64,000 nt of DNA from JANQNX01 sp965601665 (GTDB taxonomy: Bacteria; Pseudomonadota; Gammaproteobacteria; Eutrophobiales; Eutrophobiaceae): the NCBI GenBank assembly GCA_965601665.1, contig OZ271833.1:620001-684000 (forward strand). The letters are read 5' to 3'. A program made the position numbers and the translations under genes. The notes below the pieces were generated by a model. It had not been told where the DNA came from. It saw only the letters and a program-made list of their open reading frames with translations, and did no database searches. This document shows, piece after piece, positions 17,101 through 24,633 of this stretch. How positions within the stretch are numbered: position 1 is the first letter of the stretch; every line of letters starts with the position of its first letter.

Positions 17101-18346
17101 CCGGCTCGGTTAATTCCGGTGTTGCGTCGTTAATATCATTGTTGTCAGCACCGGCGGCTGATGTTGCAACCGCCGCAGCTTCAGGGACAACGGGTTCTTC
17201 TTGTTCAGTCAGCGCTGCTGTTTCAGACGCGGTCATCGCTTTTTCCTCGACAGTAGCGGTTTCAGGTACAACCGCGTCTTCTATCAGCGTTTCTTCGATC
17301 GCCACTTCATCAGGTGAAGGGATAACGATTTCTGTCGTTTCCACGGCTGCGGGCGTTTCTGGCTCGACGTCTGCAACGGATTCCAGAGCTGGCGTACTAT
17401 CTTTAGCCTCAGTCGCCTTATCCACGGCCTTAGCACCGGCAAACAAGGCACCAAGTCTTGCAAAAAAGCCTCCGGATTCTTCTTTGACATCTTCAGTAGA
17501 GGCCACTTCCTCGCTGCTGGTGGATGGCGCAGATTCTGTTGAACTGCTAATTTCGGGTGCGACTGCTGCCCTGTCGAGACTGGCCAGTTCATTGGTGGCG
17601 GCAACATAGCCCTGGTCGGCTGCCAGCCCTAACCAGCGGCGTGCTTCTGTGAGGTCCTTGTCTACACCTTTGCCAGCCCGGTGCAGCAGTCCGAGGTTGT
17701 ATTGTGCAATAACATCACCCTGTTCAGCAGACGCCCGGTACCAGCGCGCGGCCTCGGTATAATCCTGTACTACACCTTCACCGGTATGGTAAAGGCTGGC
17801 AAGGTGTACCTGTGCGGGTGCATATCCCTTACTGGCTGCTTTTCTGAACCAATAGGCCGCCTCAATATAATCCTGTTTGACGCCCTCGCCATAGGCATAG
17901 GAAATGCCGAGACTGTATTGTGAGGTCAGGTGATTCTGTTCTGCCGCGCGGCGATACCAGATGACAGCTTCTGCCAGGTCTTTGTCGACTCCCTCACCGA
18001 AAGCGTAGGCGACAGCCAGGTTATATTGCGCATCGCGGTTGCCCTGTACTGCAGCGAGCCTGTACAGCTCGACGGCCTGTTGCAGGTCTCTCTGTACGCC
18101 TTCACCCATGTGATACAGGTAACCAAGATGCGCCTGGGCCTCTGCGTTACCATTTTCCGCGAGCCGCCTCAGTTCCGGGACCGCTGTCTCATAATCACCT
18201 TGTTGCAGTGCCTTGTTTGCATCGACGATGTCGGCAGTTGTAGCCGGGCTGATAAACAACAGTGGACAGAGCAGGGAGAGTGTACGACACACTGCAAGCG
18301 AGTGCGTGTGGCATGGCTGCCTTTTTTGGTAAAAACGGTTTGGCAA
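14198..18346 (-). CDS. Giant exported Sel1-repeat protein with Glu/Pro/Ala-rich spacers
   Basis: A 1382-residue protein. After a hydrophobic export signal (about residues 16-38, ending TTADIV) it has 12 Sel1-type helical repeats of about 36 residues in four blocks: five near residues 55-250, two in the middle, two further on, and three at the C-terminus, each with the LGxxYxxGEGVxxDxxxAxxWYxxAAxQG pattern. The blocks are joined by long acidic, low-complexity linkers; the largest contains a 62-residue unit repeated three times (PLPRPEDVVIEEAVVTDV... and EQQAATAIAAVEETAV). Sel1 repeats are protein-protein scaffolds, often periplasmic. The start codon is uncertain: TTG 18346 is the first available start, and GTG 18 codons later would give a tidier signal peptide; neither has a ribosome site. 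Two short GGFFA(R/S)LF motifs recur in the linkers. Partner unknown. Confidence 0.85.
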   Translation of the reverse strand: MPNRFYQKRQPCHTHSLAVCRTLSLLCPLLFISPATTADIVDANKALQQGDYETAVPELRRLAENGNAEAQAHLGYLYHMGEGVQRDLQQAVELYRLAAVQGNRDAQYNLAVAYAFGEGVDKDLAEAVIWYRRAAEQNHLTSQYSLGISYAYGEGVKQDYIEAAYWFRKAASKGYAPAQVHLASLYHTGEGVVQDYTEAARWYRASAEQGDVIAQYNLGLLHRAGKGVDKDLTEARRWLGLAADQGYVAATNELASLDRAAVAPEISSSTESAPSTSSEEVASTEDVKEESGGFFARLGALFAGAKAVDKATEAKDSTPALESVADVEPETPAAVETTEIVIPSPDEVAIEETLIEDAVVPETATVEEKAMTASETAALTEQEEPVVPEAAAVATSAAGADNNDINDATPELTEPAIPGPDEVLIEETVVTDVTLPEPMQAQLPEQPETAAIQEELNAEQQEPITIAAAEEPAVSETPLPRPEDVVIEEAVVTDVALPEPEQKQVPEQPEESAAQQTTTVEQQAATAIAAVEETAVTEAPLPRPEDVVIEEAVVTDVALPEPERKQVPEQPEESAAQQTTTVEQQAATAIAAVEETAVTEAPLPRPEDVFIEETVVTDVTLPEPERKQVSEQPEESAAQQTTNVEQQAATAIAAVEETAVTEAPLPTPDDIVIEEALPVDLEQVAMTEPSLVSEEITKPVPPEEPQFIEPSIPRPEDVAVEESVVTNVVLPEPVQEETIELIEETVEPGIVAEAQTIETELTTTQAEAGNLSEQVPVDVNEAIVAEDEIVAMIKASDSEIETSSIALQAEEELIPEVPTITETPPAKTFVTNENIDTSKYSLDEGRRALLDKDYQQALYHFEPLARSGDTEAQTMLGTMYYAGEGVAQDYGESFLLYHLAAEQGDKNAQYLVGNMYLLGEGVEQDNTNAAYWYEKSSNQGHIAARQNLQSLQELQELNKLNTESSEQTATKDIPAVTAAAVAEASTTAANPVEVVEPDMTPAESKAVTVVSDASAGTPASDNAESSGGFFASLFGTDEPAAATVITEEPADKPAEQEPAVVSSETAAVTTVATEAEVKIEEKSTRADVVTTDDRFRELVTLAERGDSNSQYQLATRYYSGNGIEQDYSQAVKWYRRAADQQNMDAQYSLGNMYLLGEGVEQDNKIAAQWYSRAAIQGHASAKNNLDSLKMEIIEEPEPTSPEPASEEVATIAVEPVIEADILLEEEAPPEEPKDDARLLYELGLAHSFGDGVKQDHAAAFNYFVESANKGYAPSQYKTGIAYAYGEGVDQDYVAAAKWYAKAAEQGHMIAQRNLATMYMNGNGIKQDKVKALAWYQVIANSGNAMDVRRRDMLQKELSQVEFARSQELADQITKRLGTNTSL
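16318..16914. repeat. 186-bp in-frame tandem repeat inside the Sel1 gene
   Basis: Three complete copies of a 186-bp (62-codon) unit, anchored by the sequence GTGCCTCGGTAACCGC at 16357, 16543 and 16729 (exact spacing 186), plus partial flanking copies. Copies are nearly identical at DNA level, more so than the older degenerate copies on either side (16150-16250 and 17040-17110), which implies recent duplication or gene conversion. Confidence 0.95.
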
Positions 18347-18434
18347 GACGGCGCGGTATCTACTAGTTAGCCAGTTTACCCGATTCTATTAGAAATCAAT
18401 CAACCGCACCAGCAATGTCGGCCAGGGTTTTTGT

Positions 18435-19928
18435 CTATTTTAGTTTATCCAGCCTGTCTTCGAGTGCCGTGCACAAGGTTCGCAATACCTTTATGCGTGC
18501 GAAGCGTTTGTCATTTGCCTCGATGAGATGCCATGGTGCGTATTCTGTACTGGTTCTTGCAACCATATCTTCCACGGCCAGTTCATAATGGTCCCATTTC
18601 TCACGGTTGCGGTAATCTTCTTCCGTAATCTTGTATTGTTTATAGCTTATTTTTTCCCTCTCCTTGAAACGCCGCTCCTGCTCCTCCTTCTCTATGTGTA
18701 GCCAGTATTTCACCACGACCGTATTGGCATCGTGTAGCTGTTCCTCAAAGTCATTAATTTCCGCATAGGCGCGCATCCATTCAGCTGTCGTTGCAAATCC
18801 TTCGACCCGTTCAACCAGTACCCTGCCATACCAGCTGCGATCGTAAATGGTAAATTGACCGGACTTTGGTACATGTCGCCAGAAACGCCACAGATAGTGA
18901 TGCGCTTTTTCTTCATCTGTAGGTGCGGCGATAGGTATGACGCGATATTGCCTTGCATCCAGGGCATGAGTAATGCGCCTGATAGCGCCGCCTTTTCCAC
19001 CTGCATCCCAGCCTTCGAAAACCAGTGTAGCCGATAGGTGTTTTGTTCTTGCCTCACGTGCCAGCAGGTTTAACTTGCCCTGATATTTTTCCAGTTGCCT
19101 GCGGTATTGATCTCCGGTTAGGCTTTGTTGCATGTCCAGTGATTTGAGTAATCCTTTAATTACCGGTTCTGTCGCAGGAGTAGCCGCAGCGGTATCAACC
19201 AGCTTGTCTTTCTGTTGCTGATGCACCAGGTGAGCGTTGACGCGAGCCAGGACATGTTCACCAACGGTGACGCTACTATGCTTGATATCGAAGCCGTCTA
19301 CCAGTAACCAGGGCGAGTGACCGGTACTGGTTTCTCTAATGACACGTTCGGCAATACCAATAAACCTGTCATATAACTTGAGATGTTCGATGTCCTTCTC
19401 GGTGACACGCCAGCGACTGTCGGGGTCTTTTTTATAACTCTTAAGGCGCTTTTCCTGTGCTTCCTTGCTCATGTGCACCCAGCACTTGATGATAAGCATG
19501 CCATCATCATAAAGCTCTCGCTCAATGTTATTGATGTGCATCAGGTGTTCATCAAGCTGTGCTTTGCTGATTTTTTTACTAATCCGTTCGCCAATAGGCG
19601 CGCTATACCATGATCCAACAAAGATACCGATTTCGCCGCTGCCAGGTAGCGCCATCCAGTAGCGCCAGTATTCAGAACGGCTGAGTTCGTCCTGCGTCGG
19701 CATGCTAAAGGCATGGGTCTGGATGCCACGCGGATCCATCCATTCATTTAACAGGTTGATGATCTGGCCCTTGCCACCGCCATCAACTCCGGAAATCAGG
19801 ATCAAGACAGGAAAGTTGCTGTCCAGAAGCTTCTGTTGAGCCTCGAGTAGACTGGTCCTCAAGTCTGCGACACGTTGCTTGTACTCTTTCTTGCCTAGTG
19901 TTTGACCGAGTTCAGCAATCTCAAACAT
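18435..19928 (-). CDS. pap: Polyphosphate:AMP phosphotransferase (tandem PPK2)
   Basis: A 497-residue protein made of two PPK2 domains (about residues 10-240 and 260-490). Each has a Walker A loop (GVDGGGKGQ and GWDAGGKGG), and the lid/acidic motifs FVGSWYSAPI and IYDRSWYGRVLVERVEGF. The two-domain form is class II PPK2 (Pap), which phosphorylates AMP to ADP with polyphosphate in the cytoplasm; the C-terminal domain is the more canonical one, as usual. Length is typical. It is transcribed alone, head towards the small membrane protein gene. Confidence 0.95.
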   Translation of the reverse strand: MFEIAELGQTLGKKEYKQRVADLRTSLLEAQQKLLDSNFPVLILISGVDGGGKGQIINLLNEWMDPRGIQTHAFSMPTQDELSRSEYWRYWMALPGSGEIGIFVGSWYSAPIGERISKKISKAQLDEHLMHINNIERELYDDGMLIIKCWVHMSKEAQEKRLKSYKKDPDSRWRVTEKDIEHLKLYDRFIGIAERVIRETSTGHSPWLLVDGFDIKHSSVTVGEHVLARVNAHLVHQQQKDKLVDTAAATPATEPVIKGLLKSLDMQQSLTGDQYRRQLEKYQGKLNLLAREARTKHLSATLVFEGWDAGGKGGAIRRITHALDARQYRVIPIAAPTDEEKAHHYLWRFWRHVPKSGQFTIYDRSWYGRVLVERVEGFATTAEWMRAYAEINDFEEQLHDANTVVVKYWLHIEKEEQERRFKEREKISYKQYKITEEDYRNREKWDHYELAVEDMVARTSTEYAPWHLIEANDKRFARIKVLRTLCTALEDRLDKLK

Positions 19929-20005
19929 ACGTTTGCCCCGCTGCGAGTGATATCTGGTAAGTCTAGTAACACGCCGGGATAAAAGTGATGATCCAGATCA
20001 ATAGT

Positions 20006-20344
20006 TCAGGCGAGAAGCCCGCCGATTAAGGCGCCGATTAACAGGGGCGGGACATAAACAATATATAGCAGCAAGCCACCGCCACCGAGCACGGCACCAA
20101 TAACGGGCAGCGTCGTCAACATGGTGCCTGCGAAGAACAGGACAATCGCTACGAGTATGCCGGGTAAGAGAGCAGCCATGATCCCCGCCATGACACCGCC
20201 GGCCTGCTTGCCACCTACTATTCCTGCAATGAGTGAGCCAAATGCCGGTAGCCAGAAGAGTAGTAGTGAAATTACGAACATCCAGAACATTCCCATCAAG
20301 ATGCTGCCGTTACTGTTGCTAACCACTATTTCATTTTCACTCAT
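20006..20344 (-). CDS. Small Gly/Leu-rich membrane protein (112 aa)
   Basis: The open frame extends upstream, but the part before ATG 20344 overlaps the divergent lyase gene and is not protein-like. From 20344 the 112 residues begin MSENEIVVSNSNGS, then have three hydrophobic helices with Gly-rich loops (GSLIAGIVGGKQAGG, GAVLGGGGLLLYIVYV, LLIGALIGGLLA). It resembles DUF5518-type integral membrane proteins in composition, but I cannot assign a family. Divergent from the lyase gene with an 80-bp gap. Confidence 0.75.
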   Translation of the reverse strand: MSENEIVVSNSNGSILMGMFWMFVISLLLFWLPAFGSLIAGIVGGKQAGGVMAGIMAALLPGILVAIVLFFAGTMLTTLPVIGAVLGGGGLLLYIVYVPPLLIGALIGGLLA

Positions 20345-20423
20345 AGGCTTAAACCCGGTTCCCAGTGTAGTACAATGACCTGACAATAATAACAGATATA
20401 TCGTAAGCACTGGAGGACTGAAC

Positions 20424-21296
20424 ATGTCGCAGAAGCCAACGCCTGCCGCGCAATTGCGTGAGCTCATGCAAAATCCCGGCATCATCAGGACGCTGGGTGC
20501 GCACGATGTGTTAACCGCGGTCATGGTTGAGCAGAGTGGTTTTGATTCTGTATTTATCGGCGGTTTTGGTACCAGTGCCAGCCTTTATGGTTTACCCGAT
20601 CTGAATTTCCTTGGAATGACAGAGATGGTTGATGCAACACGTCGCATGGCGCATCGTGTTTCTATACCGGTGGTGGCAGATGCGGATACCGGGCATGGAG
20701 ATCTACATAACGTAATGCGTTGCGTGCAGGAATTTGAGGGTGCAGGCGCAGCCGGCATTATCCTTGAAGACCAGGTGTTCCCGAAACGCTGTGGTCATTT
20801 CGGCGGGAAAGAAGTGATTCCTGCGGATGACATGGTGCTTAAATTCAGGGCGGCTGTTGAGGCTCGTCAGGATGATGATTTCCTTTTTATTGCACGTACC
20901 GATGCGCGTGAAACCGATGGCCTTGATGAGGCCATTGATCGTATCAACCGTTATTGCGATGCCGGTGCCGATGTTGCTTTCATTGAAGCGCCATTATCTG
21001 TGAATGAGCTTGAGGAAATATGCAAACGTGTGGAGTATCCAAAGTTTGTAAACATGCTGGCGTTTGGTAAGACGCCAATATTGAGCGCCGCGGAGCTGGA
21101 AGAAATGGGTTTCAAGATGTTGGTAGCGCCCATCGATTCAGTACTGCTGACAGCAAGTGTCATGCGCACCATGTGCGAAGCCTTCAGGCGCGATGGTCAT
21201 ACCCGGTCGCTGTCTGAAGACATGGTCGGTTTTGACGAAATCAAGGACATTCTTGGTCTCGCGGATTACCTGAGTCTTAAAGATAACCTTTCCTGA
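20424..21296 (+). CDS. Isocitrate lyase/PEP mutase superfamily enzyme
   Basis: A 290-residue TIM-barrel enzyme, the usual size for methylisocitrate lyase/oxaloacetate decarboxylase/PEP-mutase-like proteins. Visible: the metal-binding VVADADTGHGD, the LEDQVFPKRCGHFGGKEVI segment with the catalytic-loop KRCGH, ARTDARE, and FIEAPLS. KRCGH favours C-C bond lyase action on a 2-methylisocitrate- or malate-like acid over phosphonate mutase activity. GGAGG at 20411-20415 precedes the ATG. It heads a three-gene unit with a small membrane protein and a solute:sodium symporter, which suggests that the transporter brings in a carboxylate precursor (inference). No prpC/prpD neighbours are present. Confidence 0.88.
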   Translation: MSQKPTPAAQLRELMQNPGIIRTLGAHDVLTAVMVEQSGFDSVFIGGFGTSASLYGLPDLNFLGMTEMVDATRRMAHRVSIPVVADADTGHGDLHNVMRCVQEFEGAGAAGIILEDQVFPKRCGHFGGKEVIPADDMVLKFRAAVEARQDDDFLFIARTDARETDGLDEAIDRINRYCDAGADVAFIEAPLSVNELEEICKRVEYPKFVNMLAFGKTPILSAAELEEMGFKMLVAPIDSVLLTASVMRTMCEAFRRDGHTRSLSEDMVGFDEIKDILGLADYLSLKDNLS

Positions 21297-21302
21297 GTCT
21301 CT

Positions 21303-21512
21303 GTGAAGCGCGGTCTGCTGTTTACGATCATCTATGCGGTGCTGATTGCTGTCGGGATCCCCTGGTACTGGCCACAGCAGTCTACGTTGTCGGTGTTTGG
21401 TATACCTGCATGGGTAATGGTTGCTATCGCGACTGCCTTAACAGCTTCGGTGGTTACTGCATTTCTGCTAATACGCTATCCATGGCAAACCGAAGACGAC
21501 CTGGATGAGTAG
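21303..21512 (+). CDS. Small membrane subunit of SSS transporter (YhdT/DUF3311-like)
   Basis: A 69-residue protein with two hydrophobic helices separated by a short loop (IPWYWPQQSTLSVFGIPAWV) and an acidic C-terminus. Proteins of this size and position, directly upstream of and overlapping a sodium:solute symporter gene, are the YhdT/DUF3311-type accessory subunits. Here the overlap is 8 bp. It starts with GTG at 21303, 6 bp after the lyase stop. Family assignment rests on size and context, not on a firm motif. Confidence 0.7.
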   Translation: MKRGLLFTIIYAVLIAVGIPWYWPQQSTLSVFGIPAWVMVAIATALTASVVTAFLLIRYPWQTEDDLDE

Positions 21513-22998
21513 TTTCCAGGCATTCGGTCCCGGTGCATGGCTGTTTATTGGTACTTACCTGTTATCACTGATACTGGTGGGCGTAGTTGCGTTCCGGGCA
21601 AGAAAGGAAAACACACTATCGGATTTTTACCTTGCGGGTAATAGTTTCGGACTCGTTGTCATCTTTCTAACGCTATACGCAACCCAGTACAGCGGCAATA
21701 CCTTGTTTGGCTTTTCCGGCAAGACCTATCGTATCGGCTTCTCCTGGATTATGTCGCTGCAATTCATGATTGCGATTGTTGCCTGTTACATTATCTTTGC
21801 ACCCCGTTTGTATGCGAAAGCCAGGCGATACAAGTTCGTTACGCCTACTGACTATCTGCAGCATCGTTTTGATCATAGTGGAATCAATATTGTCGCTACT
21901 GTCATCATGATCTTTGTGCTGTCCAGTTACCTGCTTGCCCAGTTAATGGCCATGGGACGTGCAATGCAGGGACTCACCGATATTGATCCGGCCGTTGCGT
22001 ATCAGCAAGGCGTCATTTTGTTAACACTCATCATGGTTATCTACGGGACGTTGGGTGGTTTACGCGCCGTGGCCTGGACAGACGTCATCCAGGGTGCCGT
22101 ACTCATGGTGGGTTTTATTTTGCTGGTGTTAATCCTGTACCAGCAATTTGGACCGCTTTCGATCGCGACACAGAAGATACAGCAATCAATGGATACACAG
22201 ACGATCAATAAGCTGGCAGTTCCCGATGCTGACCGACTCAGGGAATGGTTGAGCTATATCGTTATTGTTGGTCTTGGCTCGACGTTATATCCGCAGGCCA
22301 TTCAACGTATCTATGCTGCCAAATCAGAACGTGTACTGCGACATGGTCTTGCATTCATGGCCTTTGCGCCGTTTTTGACGACGCTAATTGCAATTACAAC
22401 TGGTATTTATGCCATTGCCTATGTACCGGGTCTGGAAGGCGCTGCGTCAGACCAGGTACTGGGTAAAATCCTTGCCATGGTACAAAACAGTTCGCTGACA
22501 GGTTACTGGCTGGTCGTGGTTCTATACGCGGCCGTGTTGGCGGCGATGATGTCTACTGCAGATTCTGCATTGCTGTCTATTTCTTCCATGCTTAGTAAGG
22601 ATATATATGGGCGTTATATTGATACGGGTGCATCGCAGGCCAGGTTAACCTTAATGGGAAAATGTTTTTCCTGGTGTTTAATTGTGTTCCTGGTCTGGCT
22701 TTCGATCTACCTGAGCGATAAAACCTCGTTGTTAAAATTGCTCGATAGAAAATTTGACATGTTGATACAAATGGTGCCCGCATTCATGTTGAGTATTCAC
22801 TGGCGCGGCTTACGCGCCGTACCAACAATGGCCGGATTGCTCACTGGCGTATCAGTGTCGCTATATCTTGCCTATGCAGACGTTGGCTTTGTCACTAATG
22901 GAAAGGTGTTTGGTTTTCATCCAGGTATCATCGGGCTGATCCCAAATATCCTTATTGCAGTGATCGGTTCTACTCTGTTACGGCAGGGCAGGGAATAG
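21505..22998 (+). CDS. Sodium:solute symporter family transporter
   Basis: A 497-residue inner-membrane protein with about 13 hydrophobic segments, matching the SSS (PanF/PutP/ActP) family. Characteristic stretches: DFYLAGNSFGLVVIFLTLYA, YSGNTLFGFSGKTYRIGF, VTPTDYLQHRF, GGLRAVAWTDVIQG, and MMSTADSALLSISSMLSKD containing the sodium-site serines. The substrate is not predictable from sequence; the lyase two genes upstream suggests a carboxylic acid. Translationally overlaps the small membrane protein gene. Confidence 0.92.
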   Translation: MSSFQAFGPGAWLFIGTYLLSLILVGVVAFRARKENTLSDFYLAGNSFGLVVIFLTLYATQYSGNTLFGFSGKTYRIGFSWIMSLQFMIAIVACYIIFAPRLYAKARRYKFVTPTDYLQHRFDHSGINIVATVIMIFVLSSYLLAQLMAMGRAMQGLTDIDPAVAYQQGVILLTLIMVIYGTLGGLRAVAWTDVIQGAVLMVGFILLVLILYQQFGPLSIATQKIQQSMDTQTINKLAVPDADRLREWLSYIVIVGLGSTLYPQAIQRIYAAKSERVLRHGLAFMAFAPFLTTLIAITTGIYAIAYVPGLEGAASDQVLGKILAMVQNSSLTGYWLVVVLYAAVLAAMMSTADSALLSISSMLSKDIYGRYIDTGASQARLTLMGKCFSWCLIVFLVWLSIYLSDKTSLLKLLDRKFDMLIQMVPAFMLSIHWRGLRAVPTMAGLLTGVSVSLYLAYADVGFVTNGKVFGFHPGIIGLIPNILIAVIGSTLLRQGRE

Positions 22999-23000
22999 AA

Positions 23001-23423
23001 CTAGATCCGGTTCAACCATTTCCGATTCATCTCAAAATAGGTGAATGATGCGGTCCATGCGATTAATACCAGTCCCATTACCCCTTCAACTACCGACGCA
23101 ATACGACCGTCACCAATAATGACAATATCACCATAGCCGATTGTTGTATAAGTCGTGCCTGAAAAATACAGTATGTCGATAAAGGTGGGGTCGGCAATCG
23201 AGAACTGGATGGTGCCCATACTAAAGAGCTGATACCAGGCCAGTGCAAACACAAGAATTTCCAACAGGTGTGCAATAACCGCAAGGAACAGCGACAGTAC
23301 AATACTGGCGGGGTGGCGTCCGTGAAAGCTGGCGAGTATCCATGTCGTCATTAATAAAACGCCATAATGAATACCAATGGATAGCACGACGGCAAGTGTG
23401 ACAATCAGTGCCAGTGTGAGCAT
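23001..23423 (-). CDS. Two-TM potassium channel protein
   Basis: A 140-residue membrane protein with the K+ selectivity filter TTYTTIGYGDI preceded by a pore helix, and flanking hydrophobic helices (two before, one after, the last ending TASFTYFEMNRKW). It matches the minimal Ion_trans_2 channel module without a regulatory RCK or cyclic-nucleotide domain. Convergent with the symporter gene (2 bp gap). It starts 5 bp after the DUF2237 stop, so these two share a transcript. Confidence 0.88.
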   Translation of the reverse strand: MLTLALIVTLAVVLSIGIHYGVLLMTTWILASFHGRHPASIVLSLFLAVIAHLLEILVFALAWYQLFSMGTIQFSIADPTFIDILYFSGTTYTTIGYGDIVIIGDGRIASVVEGVMGLVLIAWTASFTYFEMNRKWLNRI

Positions 23424-23428
23424 GTTTA

Positions 23429-23794
23429 TCAGCTATCTGCGATCGCGTATTTTTCCAATACTTCGATCGGCACATGCTCCAGTACAGAATGATTTGTGGC
23501 GCGCGGATAAATTTTAGGGGCAACACCTGCTTCCAGTGCCTCCAGCCAGCGCCCCAGACAGATGCACCAGCGGTCGCCCGGTTTCAGGCCCGGAAAATCA
23601 TACTCCTCGCGTGGCGTCATCAGGTCGTTGCCCCTGCTTTTTGAATACTCGAGGAAATCCTCGGTCATGACGGCGCAGACCGTGTGCATACCGGCGTCGT
23701 TATCACACTCCTCGCAGAGTCCATTTCGGTTAAAGCCGGTTACGGGGTCGAGGCAGCAGTCTTCAAGACGGGTATTAAGAATATTCTTCTGCAT
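23429..23794 (-). CDS. DUF2237 family protein
   Basis: A 121-residue soluble protein with the family pattern: N-terminal NILNTRLEDCCLDPVTGF, CEECDNDAGMHTVCAVMTE, FLEYSKSRGNDLMTPR, and FPGLKPGDRWCICLGRWLEA followed by GVAPKIYPRATN. The length is typical. Function of the family is unknown; conserved Cys and His residues suggest metal binding (inference). First gene of a two-gene unit with the potassium channel. Confidence 0.93.
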   Translation of the reverse strand: MQKNILNTRLEDCCLDPVTGFNRNGLCEECDNDAGMHTVCAVMTEDFLEYSKSRGNDLMTPREEYDFPGLKPGDRWCICLGRWLEALEAGVAPKIYPRATNHSVLEHVPIEVLEKYAIADS

Positions 23795-23856
23795 GGGGCC
23801 TATAGTAATTCGCTAACACACTTATTTGAACTATCTCGGCAAGCGAGGTTAATGCA

Positions 23857-24036
23857 ATGCAGCAAGAACCATCGCACATTCCAGACATGAAATTGTTGCA
23901 TATTTCGGTAAGTCACATTATGTTATTTCACCAGAAAAAGGAGGTGGGACGCTGTTCCCACGAGCAAAGCAACACCCAATATAATAAAACGGGCGGCCGT
24001 TTAAGCCCCCAAGGCAACACGTTATCAATTATATAA
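23857..24036 (+). CDS. Candidate small ORF (59 aa) upstream of the LOV-like gene
   Basis: ATG 23857 is preceded by GAGG (23845-23848, 8 bases upstream) and the frame is open for 59 codons to TAA 24034-24036. The product is His/Ser/Asn-rich (MQQEPSHIPDMKLLHISVSH at the start) without known motif. The stop is 18 bases before the proposed start of the LOV-like gene, which itself lacks a ribosome site, so it might serve as a coupled leader ORF. An unusually strong ribosome-binding sequence, AAGGAGGTG (23938-23945 region), lies inside it. Confidence 0.35.
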   Translation: MQQEPSHIPDMKLLHISVSHIMLFHQKKEVGRCSHEQSNTQYNKTGGRLSPQGNTLSII

Positions 24037-24053
24037 TACCCAAAGCACTGCGC

Positions 24054-24590
24054 GTGGTGTTCGAGCAGGCATCGGTACCGTTGAGCCTGTCTTCATCACT
24101 GTATGATGACTTTCCCTTGATGCTGGTTAACAAACCGTTCGAGGACTTGACCGGTTTTGCCAGCAAAGAGGTGATTGGCAAAAATTTAAGTCTACTACAT
24201 GGTGAACATACTGAGCCCAGGGCCGTCAGTGCACTATCAGCAAGTATCCGTGATGGTGCCAGTAACGAGGTCACGCTTACCACTTATCGCAAGGATGGCA
24301 CACTTTTTATCAACCACCTGTTCCTGTTTCCAATAGATACCCGCAATAGCAAAGACGTCTTTTACGTTTGTGCACACAATGATGTATCTGATGCAGTGAC
24401 GGTCTCTATTATCAACTCACGTCTTGAAAGCCTTGAAAATAGCTTGTTCGACGCACGTACGGTCATGCAGTCGTATGGGTTTAATATTCTCAGGAAAAAC
24501 GCGATGCTCGCTCACTCCCTAAGAAATTGTATTCAGAAAGCAGTGTATCTTGAATCCCATAGCAATAGTAAACAGGGTGTCCTTGCCTGA
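24054..24590 (+). CDS. Stand-alone PAS/LOV-like domain protein lacking the photoactive cysteine
   Basis: A 178-residue protein. Residues 1-120 align by eye with LOV photosensor domains: VNKPFEDLTGFASKEVIGKN, then HTEPRAVSALSASIRDG, TTYRKDGTLFINHLFLFPI and a final DVS. In flavin-binding LOV domains the segment after GKN is NCRFLQG; here it is NLSLLHG, so the adduct-forming Cys is Leu. The two flavin-contacting Asn equivalents (VNKPF and FINHL) are kept, while the terminal Gln position reads His. The remaining 55 residues are helical with no kinase or other output domain. The start is uncertain: GTG 24054 or CTG 24048, with no ribosome site. It may be a redox or protein-interaction PAS. Confidence 0.75.
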   Translation: MVFEQASVPLSLSSSLYDDFPLMLVNKPFEDLTGFASKEVIGKNLSLLHGEHTEPRAVSALSASIRDGASNEVTLTTYRKDGTLFINHLFLFPIDTRNSKDVFYVCAHNDVSDAVTVSIINSRLESLENSLFDARTVMQSYGFNILRKNAMLAHSLRNCIQKAVYLESHSNSKQGVLA

Positions 24591-24633
24591 CGGGTTTACT
24601 TTGTCAGTGACAGGATGCCTGGAGAGATTATTG

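Noticed and set aside
16298..17609. Long plus-strand open frames opposite the giant Sel1 gene
   Set aside because: They are mirror frames of the Glu/Ala/Pro-rich repeat region; products are Ser/Cys/Gly-rich low complexity without start sites or domains.
23944..23961. Inverted repeat GTGGGA/TCCCAC as an operator or tRNA-like element
   Set aside because: Only a 6-bp stem with no T-tract or conserved partner sequence; it also overlaps a possible small ORF. No tRNA features.
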